From the NCBI GenBank assembly GCA_910588165.1, contig CAJUOR010000064.1:1-9427 (forward strand): a stretch of DNA of 9,427 bases, in the 5' to 3' direction. Every line of letters begins with the position of its first letter. The stretch's first letter is position 1. The notes under the pieces were generated by a model that worked only from the letters and a program-made list of their open reading frames with translations, ran no database searches and was not told the origin of the DNA. Source of the DNA: an uncultured Thomasclavelia sp. Lineage in GTDB: Bacteria; Bacillota_I; Bacilli_A; Erysipelotrichales; Coprobacillaceae. Shown piece after piece: positions 1-6,371 of the stretch. The translations under genes and the position numbers were made by a program.

Positions 1-63
1 CAACCGCTCATCCGTCAATGGCTTCCGGCAATTACGCACGGCGTCAAGCATCACTTCCTGATG
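1..63 (-). pseudogene. Remnant of a Fic-family gene, 5'-truncated and running off the left edge
   Basis: Read on the minus strand from about 63 down to 1, the frame gives HQEVMLDAVRNCRKPLTDERL (shown in pieces: EVMLDA, then RN, then KPLT-ERL). From memory this matches the segment just before the catalytic Fic core in Fic/DOC AMP-transferases with a Fic_N/DUF4172-type N-terminus, where V-LDA-RN---KPLT-ERL is characteristic. The frame stays open up to a stop at 199-201, but above about position 63 the translation no longer resembles the family. The only in-frame start codons are GTG 52-54 and ATG 49-51. The N-terminal domain, which in these proteins carries the inhibitory helix, therefore appears to be missing. 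Positions 1-60 are about 57% GC, against about 31% for 61-180, which suggests a transferred fragment. The catalytic HPFx(D/E)GNGR motif would lie outside the window, so function cannot be judged. Confidence 0.45.
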
Positions 64-134
64 TGATTTATGTTTAAGCGAGTAGATATATATAAAAGTA
101 TTTAAAACGGATATGGCAGCATATTCGTTTTTGT

Positions 135-162
135 GTATAAGAAAGAAGTCTAGTGCATAGAT
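135..162 (+). promoter_or_regulatory. Possible forespore sigma-F/sigma-G type promoter for dacF
   Basis: GTATA at 135-139 matches the -35 element of forespore sigma factors (GYATA/GYATR). After 16 bp, CATAGAT at 156-162 matches the first half (CATA) of the sigma-G -10 consensus CATWMTA. No convincing sigma-A -35/-10 pair lies in the same stretch. The Bacillus subtilis dacF gene is transcribed in the forespore, which fits. The -10 half is imperfect, so this is only a candidate. Confidence 0.3.
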
Positions 163-185
163 TGAAATAGTAGGAGGGAGAATAG

Positions 186-1328
186 ATGAGAAAAATCTTT
201 ACATTTTTACTGACTTTAGTTATGGTACTAGGGTGTGTTCAGGTAAAAGCCAATAATGATTTAGCAGCTCAGGCGGGTGCGGCTATTTTGATGGAAGCAA
301 GCCATCAAGATATTTTGTATGCGAAAAATGAGAATGAAAAAATGTATCCGGCAAGCACGACAAAAATAATGACGCTCATTTTAATCTTTGAAGCTTTAAA
401 TGACGGTTCTTTAAAGATGGACGATATGGTAACGACAAGTGCCTATGCTTCAAGCATGGGAGGAAGTCAAGTTTATTTAGAAGAAGGGGAAACTTTAAGT
501 GCTTCCGATATGATTAAATCAATTGTCATCGCTTCGGCAAATGACTGTTGTGTTGCAATGGCTGAAAGATTAGAGGGAAGCGTTGAAAAATTTGTAGAGA
601 AAATGAATGAAAAAGCGAAAGAGCTTGGTTTGGAGAATACGCATTTTGTGAATTGTACGGGACTACATGACGATAATCATTATACAAGTGCTAAGGACTT
701 GGCTATCATGGCTAGTTATTTGCTTAAAATAGGTGAGAAAAATCTTATGCAGTTCACGACTATGTATGATGGTTACATTCGCGAAGGGGAAAAGAAATTC
801 TGGTTAGTTAATACGAATAAACTACTTAACCAATATGAAGGTGCTGATGGCTTAAAAACGGGCTTTACCAAGGAAGCAGGTTATTGTTTGGTCGCTACCG
901 CAAAACGTAATGGGGTACGTATGATTAGTGTTATTTTAAATGAAAAGGAAGCGAAAGTCAGAAATCAAGAGAGCATGCAGTTGCTTGATTATGGCTTTAA
1001 TCAATATACGACAGCTACACTTTATAAAAAAGGTGATGTGATTACGGAATTAGAAGTACCTAATTCTAAGGAAAAACGTATTCCTATAACAACTGCAGAC
1101 GATATAGTGTATGCGGTTAAGAAAGGTGAAGAAGATAATCCTAATTACAGTGTCGACCTCTCTAAACACGAGGCCCCTATTATACAAGGTGAGCAAGTAG
1201 GAAGATTAGTTATTCGCAAAGAAGAACGTGAAATCGAAAGCTTTCCTTTAATTGCAGGTACTGATGCAACACCTTTAAGTTTTTCTGAATGGATTTATGA
1301 TATTTATAAAGATTTATTATTAGCTTAA
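186..1328 (+). CDS. dacF: DacF-type D-alanyl-D-alanine carboxypeptidase (peptidase S11)
   Basis: This is a penicillin-binding-protein-type serine D,D-carboxypeptidase that removes the terminal D-Ala from peptidoglycan stem peptides outside the membrane. The three catalytic motifs are present and correctly spaced: S57-T-T-K60 (nucleophile Ser, general base Lys), S117-A-N119 and K224-T-G226. A hydrophobic signal sequence spans residues 4-16. Cleavage after V20-K21-A22 is plausible, although V-L-G-C17 also resembles a relaxed lipobox. Residues from about 275 to 355 fit the beta-rich PBP5 C-terminal domain, and the final LSFSEWIYDIYKDLLL stretch is suited to an amphipathic membrane anchor. The 380-residue length is normal for the family. 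The start is set by GGAGGG at 173-178, 7 bp before the ATG. The dacF assignment rests on its position directly upstream of spoIIAA-spoIIAB-sigF, as in Bacillus, where it is forespore-expressed and affects spore cortex cross-linking. A terminator follows it. Confidence 0.92.
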   Translation: MRKIFTFLLTLVMVLGCVQVKANNDLAAQAGAAILMEASHQDILYAKNENEKMYPASTTKIMTLILIFEALNDGSLKMDDMVTTSAYASSMGGSQVYLEEGETLSASDMIKSIVIASANDCCVAMAERLEGSVEKFVEKMNEKAKELGLENTHFVNCTGLHDDNHYTSAKDLAIMASYLLKIGEKNLMQFTTMYDGYIREGEKKFWLVNTNKLLNQYEGADGLKTGFTKEAGYCLVATAKRNGVRMISVILNEKEAKVRNQESMQLLDYGFNQYTTATLYKKGDVITELEVPNSKEKRIPITTADDIVYAVKKGEEDNPNYSVDLSKHEAPIIQGEQVGRLVIRKEEREIESFPLIAGTDATPLSFSEWIYDIYKDLLLA

Positions 1329-1329
1329 G

Positions 1330-1356
1330 CCTTGCTTTAAATAAGTAAGGTTTTTT
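1330..1356 (+). terminator. Intrinsic terminator after dacF
   Basis: CCTTGCTT (1330-1337) pairs with AAGTAAGG (1343-1350) through 8 pairs including one G-U, around a TAAAT loop, and is followed by six T (1351-1356). It starts 1 bp after the dacF stop codon and would separate dacF from spoIIAA. Confidence 0.85.
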
Positions 1357-1400
1357 ATTTTATCTCTTTTGTTTCGACATCTTTTGAAAAACACATACGC

Positions 1401-1406
1401 TATGAT
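1401..1406 (+). promoter_or_regulatory. Possible -10 element upstream of spoIIAA
   Basis: TATGAT at 1401-1406 resembles a sigma-A -10 box. However, the nearest -35-like hexamer (TTGAAA, 1384-1389) is only 11 bp upstream, and no good -35 lies at 16-18 bp. I also could not find a convincing sigma-H pair (AGGAWWT...GAAT), the class that drives spoIIA in Bacillus. Transcription from this box would begin almost at the Shine-Dalgarno site, so the true promoter may lie elsewhere in 1357-1410. Confidence 0.25.
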
Positions 1407-1426
1407 AGTAAGCGGAGGTTAGAAGT

Positions 1427-1768
1427 ATGGAAAATAAAATGAAATTTGATATCACCGACAACAGCTTAACTGTTTATTTTTTCGGTGATATTGATCATGA
1501 AACGACACTAGCGTATCGTGATCGCTTAGTAGAAAAAATCGCTGAAGGTAAATTTGAACGTGTTATTTTGAATTTTGCCTCTGTGACATTTATTGATAGT
1601 TCAGGTATCGGTATGGTTTTGGGTCGATATAATCAAGTTAAAAAGTATGGCGGTAAATTATATTTGGCACAATTGCCGGAGGCTACATATAGATTATTCG
1701 ATTTAACTGGTTTATTTAGTATTATTGAAGTTATTTCGCAAAAAGAAGGAGTGACTAGTCATGAATGA
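1427..1768 (+). CDS. spoIIAA: Anti-sigma-F factor antagonist SpoIIAA (STAS domain)
   Basis: SpoIIAA is the anti-anti-sigma factor of the forespore switch. Unphosphorylated, it binds SpoIIAB and frees sigma-F; SpoIIAB phosphorylates and inactivates it, and the SpoIIE phosphatase restores it. The 113 residues form one STAS domain. The phosphorylation loop is I56-D57-S58-S59-G60-I61-G62, and S58 is the same residue number as the phosphoserine in B. subtilis SpoIIAA. The GDIDHETTLAYR segment near residues 20-31 is also typical. The start is supported by GCGGAGG at 1412-1418, 8 bp before the ATG. The 3' end overlaps spoIIAB by 8 nt, indicating translational coupling and balanced amounts of the two partners. 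It is the first gene of a three-gene operon. SpoIIE is not encoded in this window. Confidence 0.96.
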   Translation: MENKMKFDITDNSLTVYFFGDIDHETTLAYRDRLVEKIAEGKFERVILNFASVTFIDSSGIGMVLGRYNQVKKYGGKLYLAQLPEATYRLFDLTGLFSIIEVISQKEGVTSHE

Positions 1769-2201
1769 AGCTTGTTTGCTGTTTGATGCCAAAATTGAGA
1801 ATGAGCCATTTGCTAGATGTGTTGTGGCTTCTTTTATTGCAAGATTAAATCCGACAATGGACGAATTAGTTGAAATCAAGACCGTTGTTTCCGAAGCAGT
1901 AGCCAATGCGATTATTCATGGCTATGATGGACAAGAGGGCAAAGTCGAAATGAATTTAAAATTAGACGGTCGCACTTTAACCGTTACGATTAAAGACGAG
2001 GGGGTAGGTATTGAAGATATATCCAAAGCACTCCAACCTTTATATACAACCAAAGCCCATTTAGAGCGTTCGGGTATGGGAATGACAATTATGGAGAGTC
2101 TGTCAGATGATTTTAAGATTGATTCAGAGGTAGGCAAGGGAACAAGAGTAACGATTGTTAAGCGACTAAAGGAAGTTTCTATCCATGAATCAGACCATTG
2201 A
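1761..2201 (+). CDS. spoIIAB: Anti-sigma-F factor SpoIIAB (GHKL serine kinase)
   Basis: SpoIIAB holds sigma-F inactive in the predivisional and mother cell and acts as an ATP-dependent serine kinase on SpoIIAA. Its 146 residues make a single HATPase_c (GHKL) fold. The N-box is S44-E45-A-V-A-N49, with E45 the likely catalytic base and N49 coordinating magnesium. The G1 box is D79-E-G-V-G83 and the ATP-lid G2 region is R103-S-G-M-G107. R19, in the FAR segment, aligns with B. subtilis R20, which contacts sigma-F. The MDELVEIKTVVSEAV stretch is very close to the Bacillus protein. GAAGGAG at 1745-1751 lies 9 bp before the ATG, inside spoIIAA. The gene overlaps spoIIAA by 8 nt and sigF by 17 nt. 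All residues needed for binding ATP and sigma appear intact. Confidence 0.96.
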   Translation: MNEACLLFDAKIENEPFARCVVASFIARLNPTMDELVEIKTVVSEAVANAIIHGYDGQEGKVEMNLKLDGRTLTVTIKDEGVGIEDISKALQPLYTTKAHLERSGMGMTIMESLSDDFKIDSEVGKGTRVTIVKRLKEVSIHESDH

Positions 2202-2904
2202 TTTAATTATACTTGCACAAAATGGGGATGAAGAAGCAAAAGCAAGAGTTGTCAAAGAAAATGTAGGTTTAGTTTGGTCGATGGTTCATCGCTTTAAAAA
2301 TAATTTCTATGATAAAGAAGACTTGTTTCAAATTGGCTGTATTGGTTTAATGAAGGCTATCAACCACTTTGATATAAGTTACAATGTTCAATTTTCAACT
2401 TATGCAGTTCCGATTATTATGGGTGAGATTAAACGCTATTTTAGAGATGATGGCTCTATTAAAGTTTCGCGCTCTTTAAAAGAATTGCATTTGAAAGTTC
2501 AAAAGGCTAAAGAGGTTTTATTAGGGGATTTAGATCATGAACCTACTTTATATGAAATTGCGGATTATTTGCAAGAGGATATCGGTAATATTATCTTAGC
2601 CGAGGAATCAAGCTATTATCCGACCTCCCTTAATGAACAGATTTATGAAAAGGACGGTTCAAAAATAAGTGTTGAAGATAGAATAGAAGATACTAAAAAT
2701 AAGCTATGGTTTGAGAAAATGGCTTTAGAGATGGAAATTGCTAAATTAGATGAAAAAGAAAAATTGATTATCATGATGCGTTATTATTATGACTTTAATC
2801 AAGACAGCGTGGCGAAGCGTTTAGGCATTTCGCAAGTGCAAGTGTCCAGACTAGAGAAAAAGATTATTTTAAAATTGAAGAAAAGATTATTAGAGGACGA
2901 GTAG
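2185..2904 (+). CDS. sigF: Forespore RNA polymerase sigma factor SigF
   Basis: This is a sporulation sigma factor of the sigma-70 family that directs the first forespore transcription programme once SpoIIAB releases it. Within its 239 residues, region 2 lies at about 25-95 and includes the core-binding and -10 recognition segment DLFQIGCIGLMKAI-HFD followed by FSTYAVP-IMGEIKR. Region 3 covers about 98-165, and region 4 covers about 185-235 with the helix-turn-helix VAKRLGISQVQVSRLEKKI. B. subtilis SigF is slightly longer (255 residues). On sequence alone SigG or SigB would be possible, but the position directly after spoIIAA-spoIIAB identifies SigF. The start ATG lies inside spoIIAB (17 nt overlap), preceded by GGAAG at 2170-2174. 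Its stop codon sits inside the stem of the operon terminator. In Bacilli a spoVA operon often follows; here an unrelated regulator does. Confidence 0.95.
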   Translation: MNQTIDLIILAQNGDEEAKARVVKENVGLVWSMVHRFKNNFYDKEDLFQIGCIGLMKAINHFDISYNVQFSTYAVPIIMGEIKRYFRDDGSIKVSRSLKELHLKVQKAKEVLLGDLDHEPTLYEIADYLQEDIGNIILAEESSYYPTSLNEQIYEKDGSKISVEDRIEDTKNKLWFEKMALEMEIAKLDEKEKLIIMMRYYYDFNQDSVAKRLGISQVQVSRLEKKIILKLKKRLLEDE

Positions 2905-2919
2905 CAATACTCGTTTTTT
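2897..2919 (+). terminator. Intrinsic terminator overlapping the end of sigF
   Basis: ACGAGTA (2897-2903) and TACTCGT (2908-2914) form a 7-bp stem with a GCAA (GNRA-type) tetraloop, followed by a T run to 2919. The sigF TAG stop (2902-2904) lies at the top of the stem, so the last codons of sigF double as terminator sequence. It closes the spoIIA operon. Confidence 0.88.
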
Positions 2920-2921
2920 GC

Positions 2922-2950
2922 TTCAATATAGAGATAAAATGTGCTATAAT
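2922..2950 (+). promoter_or_regulatory. Sigma-A-type promoter of the arsR-like gene
   Basis: A perfect TATAAT at 2945-2950 is preceded by TGC (extended -10, TGnTATAAT). TTCAAT at 2922-2927 is a weak -35 at 17 bp spacing. Transcription should start near 2957, leaving a leader of about 22 nt. ArsR-family repressors usually bind over their own promoter. TTCATATATT at 2951-2960 could be one operator half-site, but I see no clear matching half. Confidence 0.7.
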
Positions 2951-2978
2951 TTCATATATTAGGTTAGGAGGGATTGAA

Positions 2979-3263
2979 ATGTCCTTTGAAAAAGCAGATG
3001 AGATGGCTGATTTTTATAAAGTGATCGGAGATAAAACAAGAGTCAAGATTTTATATACTTTGGTAAGCAAGGAGTGTTGTGTTTCGGAAATCGCAACTTC
3101 TTTAAATATGACACACTCAGCTATAAGTCATCAGTTAGCGAAATTGAAAGAATATCGTCTTGTCAAATCAAGAAAAGACGGCAAGGAAAGTTACTATTCA
3201 TTAGATGATGAACATATCTTAGAAATATTTAATCTAACCTTGGAACATCTTAGGCATCACTAA
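2979..3263 (+). CDS. ArsR/SmtB-family metal-sensing transcriptional repressor, zinc-type site
   Basis: This is a 94-residue winged-helix repressor that likely binds DNA as a dimer and is released by metal. The N-terminal segment GDKTRVKILYTL (17-28) and the recognition helix region T45-HSAISHQLAKLKE are standard for the family, followed by the wing SRKDGKESYYSL. At the C-terminus D77-x-H79-x10-H90-x2-H93 exactly reproduces the alpha-5 DxHx10HxxH ligand set of SmtB and CzrA, which sense zinc or cobalt. The alpha-3 site (ELCVCDL in ArsR/CadC) is only partly kept as E32-C-C34-V-S36-E-I, so a zinc-type response is the better inference. AGGAGGG at 2966-2972 precedes the ATG by 6 bp. It is a single-gene transcription unit with its own promoter and terminator. 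No metal transporter lies nearby, so the target genes are unknown. Confidence 0.88.
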   Translation: MSFEKADEMADFYKVIGDKTRVKILYTLVSKECCVSEIATSLNMTHSAISHQLAKLKEYRLVKSRKDGKESYYSLDDEHILEIFNLTLEHLRHH

Positions 3264-3272
3264 GATGTTTTT
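3244..3272 (+). terminator. Intrinsic terminator overlapping the end of the arsR-like gene
   Basis: AACATCTTAG (3244-3253) pairs perfectly with CTAAGATGTT (3260-3269) around a 6-nt loop, and T's run to 3272. The hairpin covers the last codons and the TAA stop (3261-3263) of the repressor; the codon for ligand H90 is in the 5' arm and that for H93 is in the loop. Confidence 0.87.
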
Positions 3273-3317
3273 ATCTAAAAAGATAGCGATTACATCAATG
3301 CTTTTTGCTAAAAAATG

Positions 3318-3346
3318 TTTTGTAAATTAAAGATTTATGATACAAT
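3318..3346 (+). promoter_or_regulatory. Promoter of the aminotransferase / PEPCK-like operon
   Basis: TACAAT at 3341-3346 preceded by TGA gives an extended -10 (TGnTACAAT). The -35 is weak: TTTTGT at 3318-3323 with 17 bp spacing, or TTGTAA at 3320-3325 with 15 bp. Transcription would start near 3353, about 22 nt before the start codon, leaving no room for a riboswitch. Confidence 0.6.
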
Positions 3347-3374
3347 AAACGCATGAAAAAAAGGAGGAATGAAG

Positions 3375-4466
3375 ATGGATAAATTTATTTTAGCTCCAGG
3401 ACCTACGCAGTGTAAAGAAGAACTGTTAAAGGTGCTTTCAGAACCTGTGATGTATCATCGCAGCAGTGACTTTAGAAAAATGTATCAACAAACACGTGAA
3501 AATCTTGAAAATATGATGGGCTTGAAAGATGGGCACGCTTTAGTTTTAACTTCTTCGGGAACGGGGGCAATGGAGGCTTCGGTAGCCAATTTTTTTAATC
3601 CTCATGATCCTGTTTTAGTTATCAGCATCGGGCATTTTGGTCATCGTTTTTTAGAAATTTGTGAAGTGTATCGTTTGAATGTCAAATGTTTAGATTATCC
3701 AATCGGCGAAAGCTACAACTATCTTGAAGTTAAAAACTACATTGAAGCCCACCCTGAATTAAAAGGTGTCTTCATTACGCATCATGAAACAAGCAGTGGT
3801 GTTTTAAACAAATTAGAACCTATCGGTAAATTAGTTGCGAAAATGCCGGAATGCTTATTGATTGTCGATTCAATCAGTGGTTTTTTAGCTCACCCAATGG
3901 AAATGAGTAATTGGCATATTGATTGTCTTTTAGCTTCCAGTCAAAAAGGCTTTTTAATTCCACCGGGATTAGCGATTGCCGGTTTATCCGCTAAAGCGCT
4001 CAATGCTTTAAATCGTGGAGAGTTGCCACGTTATTATAACGATTTTAGAAAGTATATTAATATGCTTTCTGAAAACGAAACACCATTTACACCTAGTATT
4101 TCCTTGATGGTGGCTTTGAACAAGGCGTGTCAATACCTTCAGGAATACGGGTTGGAAAATTATTATGCTCATCATTATGAATTACGCACTTATTTAGCCG
4201 ACCGATTAGAAGCGATGGGCTTTGATGTGAATGTCGTTAAAGAGGAAGATCGTGGCAATGTTTTGGTGCTTTTAAGAGTGAAAGAAGGCATGGACGCTAA
4301 AGTGATTCATGATGTTTTAGATGATAATGGCTTTATTGTCGCTACTGGTTTTGGTGAAAATAAAGCCAAAATGTTGCGTATTGGCGTCATTGGAGAAGTT
4401 GTCAAAGAAGACATCGATCGCTTTTTAGGTGTTTTTAAAACAGTGCTTGACAAGTTATATGGTTAA
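3375..4466 (+). CDS. Class V PLP-dependent aminotransferase, serine/alanine-glyoxylate type
   Basis: This is a fold-type I PLP enzyme of the alanine-glyoxylate / serine-glyoxylate / 2-aminoethylphosphonate-pyruvate aminotransferase group, likely cytosolic and transferring an amino group to a small 2-oxo acid. The family N-terminal motif L6-A-P-G-P-T11 is followed by MYHRSSDFR. S60-S-G-T-G-A-M-E67 is the PLP-phosphate cradle, H136-H-E-T-S-S-G142 is typical, D165 contacts the pyridine nitrogen, and K191 in SSQKGF is the Schiff-base lysine. At 363 residues it is of normal length. I chose ATG 3375 because GGAGG at 3363-3367 is 7 bp away, whereas the in-frame ATG 3369 would leave only 1 bp. The substrate cannot be told from sequence. 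The gene is 17 bp upstream of the PEPCK-like gene with no terminator between them, so they form one operon. No phosphonate or purine-catabolism genes are present to support those roles. Confidence 0.9.
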   Translation: MDKFILAPGPTQCKEELLKVLSEPVMYHRSSDFRKMYQQTRENLENMMGLKDGHALVLTSSGTGAMEASVANFFNPHDPVLVISIGHFGHRFLEICEVYRLNVKCLDYPIGESYNYLEVKNYIEAHPELKGVFITHHETSSGVLNKLEPIGKLVAKMPECLLIVDSISGFLAHPMEMSNWHIDCLLASSQKGFLIPPGLAIAGLSAKALNALNRGELPRYYNDFRKYINMLSENETPFTPSISLMVALNKACQYLQEYGLENYYAHHYELRTYLADRLEAMGFDVNVVKEEDRGNVLVLLRVKEGMDAKVIHDVLDDNGFIVATGFGENKAKMLRIGVIGEVVKEDIDRFLGVFKTVLDKLYG

Positions 4467-4483
4467 AAGAAAGGTGGAAGGAT

Positions 4484-6211
4484 ATGAGTTATCGTTTTAA
4501 ATTAACTAATGGCAATGCGATTTTAAATTTTAGTGAGGAGTATTACCATACACCTATTCAGCTGATTGAAAGCGAAGGTTTTAGAATGGTATTAAAGGCT
4601 TTTGTTGAAGACGGCAAAGCCAGTGAAAATGATGTTTATTTATATCTTCATGCCTGCAATCAAGATGATGGCTTGTTAGTGAAGGACTTAAGAAATATTG
4701 CCAGATTGCTTTTGATTATGAAAGTGGAAGAAGTTTCTGAAACATATGAACAATATAAATGTTATTTTGAAGATCGTGAAATGTTCTATACAATTATCGA
4801 GCGCTTTTATTTATTTTGGCGTCGTCATCAACGCTATGCGGTTGTCTTTAACGATCATCAGCAGTCAGGCTTCCAAAATGTCGGTTTCGTAGACGCTCAA
4901 AATCAATTTGAATCATTGATTTTACAAACTTATCGTCAGATTGAGGAAACAGCTTTAGGTCATAAAAATAGAGTATATCGTCAGATTACAGCCGGAGTAA
5001 ATGCCGGTTTAACGGTCAGTCGCATGAGAGCAATGCTACCTTATGCTTATCGTGAATTAGACGAAATTCCTTTTATCGAGTCAATTGTCATTCATCCACC
5101 TTTTATTACGTACAGTAAAAGAAATAAACGTGACGGTACTTTTCCGGAAGTCAGCAGCAATCCAATTGAGGGTAAACGCTTTGATTCTGAACAGTGGTTC
5201 TGTTATCCTGCCAAAGTCGGCGATTTATTAGCTTACATTTATTTTAATGTTGATTATATGGCTCAAGGGATTACCTTATGTAACTTATTTGAGTTAGCTG
5301 ATGAACAAGAATACCGTAATCAAAAACCGGATATTTTATATTTATTCGGTTATGATGATGATCAAAAATATCAGGGCTTCTATCAAGATGATGAAAATGA
5401 TTTAATTGTCGGTTGTTTATCATTAAGTGAAGATTTCGATTATTTTGGTTATATGAAAAAAATGGTTTTAACTTTGCATAACATTCGCAAATTAAACCAA
5501 AAAGAATTGCCTATTCATGGAGCAATGGTTGAAGTTACGCTTCATACAAGTGCTAAGCGTAATATTATTATTATGGGAGATAGCGGAGCCGGTAAATCAG
5601 AAACAATCGAACAGCTCAAAGGTGTCGGTAAAAAATATATTCGTGATATTAAAACAATCTATGATGATATGGGCTTGCTTTCTAAAGCAGAAAATGGACA
5701 AATCGTTACTTCCGGAACAGAGATTGGGGCATTTGTGCGTTTAGATGATTTAGATGCCGGTTATGGCTATAAAGAATTAGACCGTTCTGTCTTCATGAAT
5801 CCTGACAAAGTTAATGCACGTATCGTTATTCCGATTACAAGCTACCGTGATGTTGTCGCAAAGCATCATGTCGATTATATTTTCTATGCCAATAATTACG
5901 AAGATGGTGAAGAAGCGATTTCTTTCTTCAATAATACCAAGGAAGCTTTAGAGGTGTTTAGAAGAGGTGCAAGAATGGCTAAAGGTACAACCACAGAGAT
6001 GGGAATTGTCGAAAGCTATTTTGCTAACCCATTCGGACCTGTTCAACGCCAGCAACAAACTGAACCAATCCTTGAAGATTATTTTGAAGAAATGTTTAGA
6101 CAAGGGGTTAAAGTCGGACAAATCCGTACACGTTTAGGTATTCGTGGCAAAGAGCATCAAGGCCCTAAAGATGCTGCAAAAGCAATCTTAAATTTGATTA
6201 CAGAAAAATAG
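4484..6211 (+). CDS. PEP carboxykinase / HPr kinase-superfamily P-loop protein of unknown substrate
   Basis: This 575-residue soluble protein has a C-terminal half (about 320-550) that reads as an ATP-type PEP carboxykinase core in the correct order. It shows Y323-M-K-K326 (compare EMKKGMF), P343-I-H345-G (metal-binding His of PEPCK, also IHG of HPr kinase), and the P-loop G365-D-S-G-A-G-K371-S-E373, nearest to HPr kinase GDSGIGKSE. These are followed by D394-D395 (metal/Walker B), N444-A-R446 (compare NTR), and AKG501-T502 with E510-x2-F513-x3-F517-G. Residues 1-300 are not recognisable, and I do not see the GRSPKDKF-type substrate loop of true PEPCK. ATP-dependent phosphoryl transfer is likely; decarboxylation of oxaloacetate is doubtful. 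AAGGTGG at 4471-4477 sets the start. It is co-transcribed with the upstream aminotransferase and closed by a terminator. Automatic annotation as PEP carboxykinase would probably overstate what is known. Confidence 0.8.
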   Translation: MSYRFKLTNGNAILNFSEEYYHTPIQLIESEGFRMVLKAFVEDGKASENDVYLYLHACNQDDGLLVKDLRNIARLLLIMKVEEVSETYEQYKCYFEDREMFYTIIERFYLFWRRHQRYAVVFNDHQQSGFQNVGFVDAQNQFESLILQTYRQIEETALGHKNRVYRQITAGVNAGLTVSRMRAMLPYAYRELDEIPFIESIVIHPPFITYSKRNKRDGTFPEVSSNPIEGKRFDSEQWFCYPAKVGDLLAYIYFNVDYMAQGITLCNLFELADEQEYRNQKPDILYLFGYDDDQKYQGFYQDDENDLIVGCLSLSEDFDYFGYMKKMVLTLHNIRKLNQKELPIHGAMVEVTLHTSAKRNIIIMGDSGAGKSETIEQLKGVGKKYIRDIKTIYDDMGLLSKAENGQIVTSGTEIGAFVRLDDLDAGYGYKELDRSVFMNPDKVNARIVIPITSYRDVVAKHHVDYIFYANNYEDGEEAISFFNNTKEALEVFRRGARMAKGTTTEMGIVESYFANPFGPVQRQQQTEPILEDYFEEMFRQGVKVGQIRTRLGIRGKEHQGPKDAAKAILNLITEK

Positions 6212-6215
6212 AAAT

Positions 6216-6249
6216 AAACTCGTATTATCAATAGATGATGCGAGTTTTT
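6216..6249 (+). terminator. Intrinsic terminator of the aminotransferase / PEPCK-like operon
   Basis: AAACTCGTATTATC (6216-6229) pairs with GATGATGCGAGTTT (6234-6247) over 14 bp including two G-U pairs, with an AATA loop, ending in five T (6245-6249). It lies just after the 6211 stop. Confidence 0.88.
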
Positions 6250-6314
6250 AAATATTATTTTGATGTTTCCTGTTTGAATAGTGTCATCTATTTTATCTGA
6301 GATTAAAGATGTAC

Positions 6315-6343
6315 TTGATGTTTTGGTGGAAAGGGTTTACAAT
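6315..6343 (+). promoter_or_regulatory. Sigma-A-type promoter of the malY/patB-like gene
   Basis: TTGATG at 6315-6320 and TACAAT at 6338-6343 are separated by exactly 17 bp. Transcription would start near 6350, leaving a leader of about 22 nt. The promoter still looks functional although the gene behind it is interrupted. Confidence 0.72.
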
Positions 6344-6371
6344 AATGGTATGAGTAAAGGGGGAGAAGTCA

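Noticed and set aside
1712..2137. Two minus-strand open frames (1906-1712 and 2137-1922) opposite spoIIAA/spoIIAB
   Set aside because: They lie antisense inside strongly conserved spoIIAA/spoIIAB coding sequence, have no Shine-Dalgarno site and no recognisable motifs. They are shadow frames.
2921..2960. Full palindromic ArsR operator over the repressor promoter
   Set aside because: AATATA (2925-2930) and TATATT (2955-2960) are inverted, but their spacing does not fit the 12-2-12 layout of SmtB/CzrA sites. I kept only a possible half-site.
3353..3371. ATG 3353 and ATG 3369 as starts for the aminotransferase
   Set aside because: ATG 3353 is out of frame and ATG 3369 is only 1 bp after the GGAGG. 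ATG 3375 has the correct spacing and begins directly at the conserved family N-terminus.
5517..5744. Plus-strand open frame of 75 codons inside the PEPCK-like gene
   Set aside because: It overlaps the P-loop region of the real gene in another frame, has no ribosome binding site and its translation looks random.
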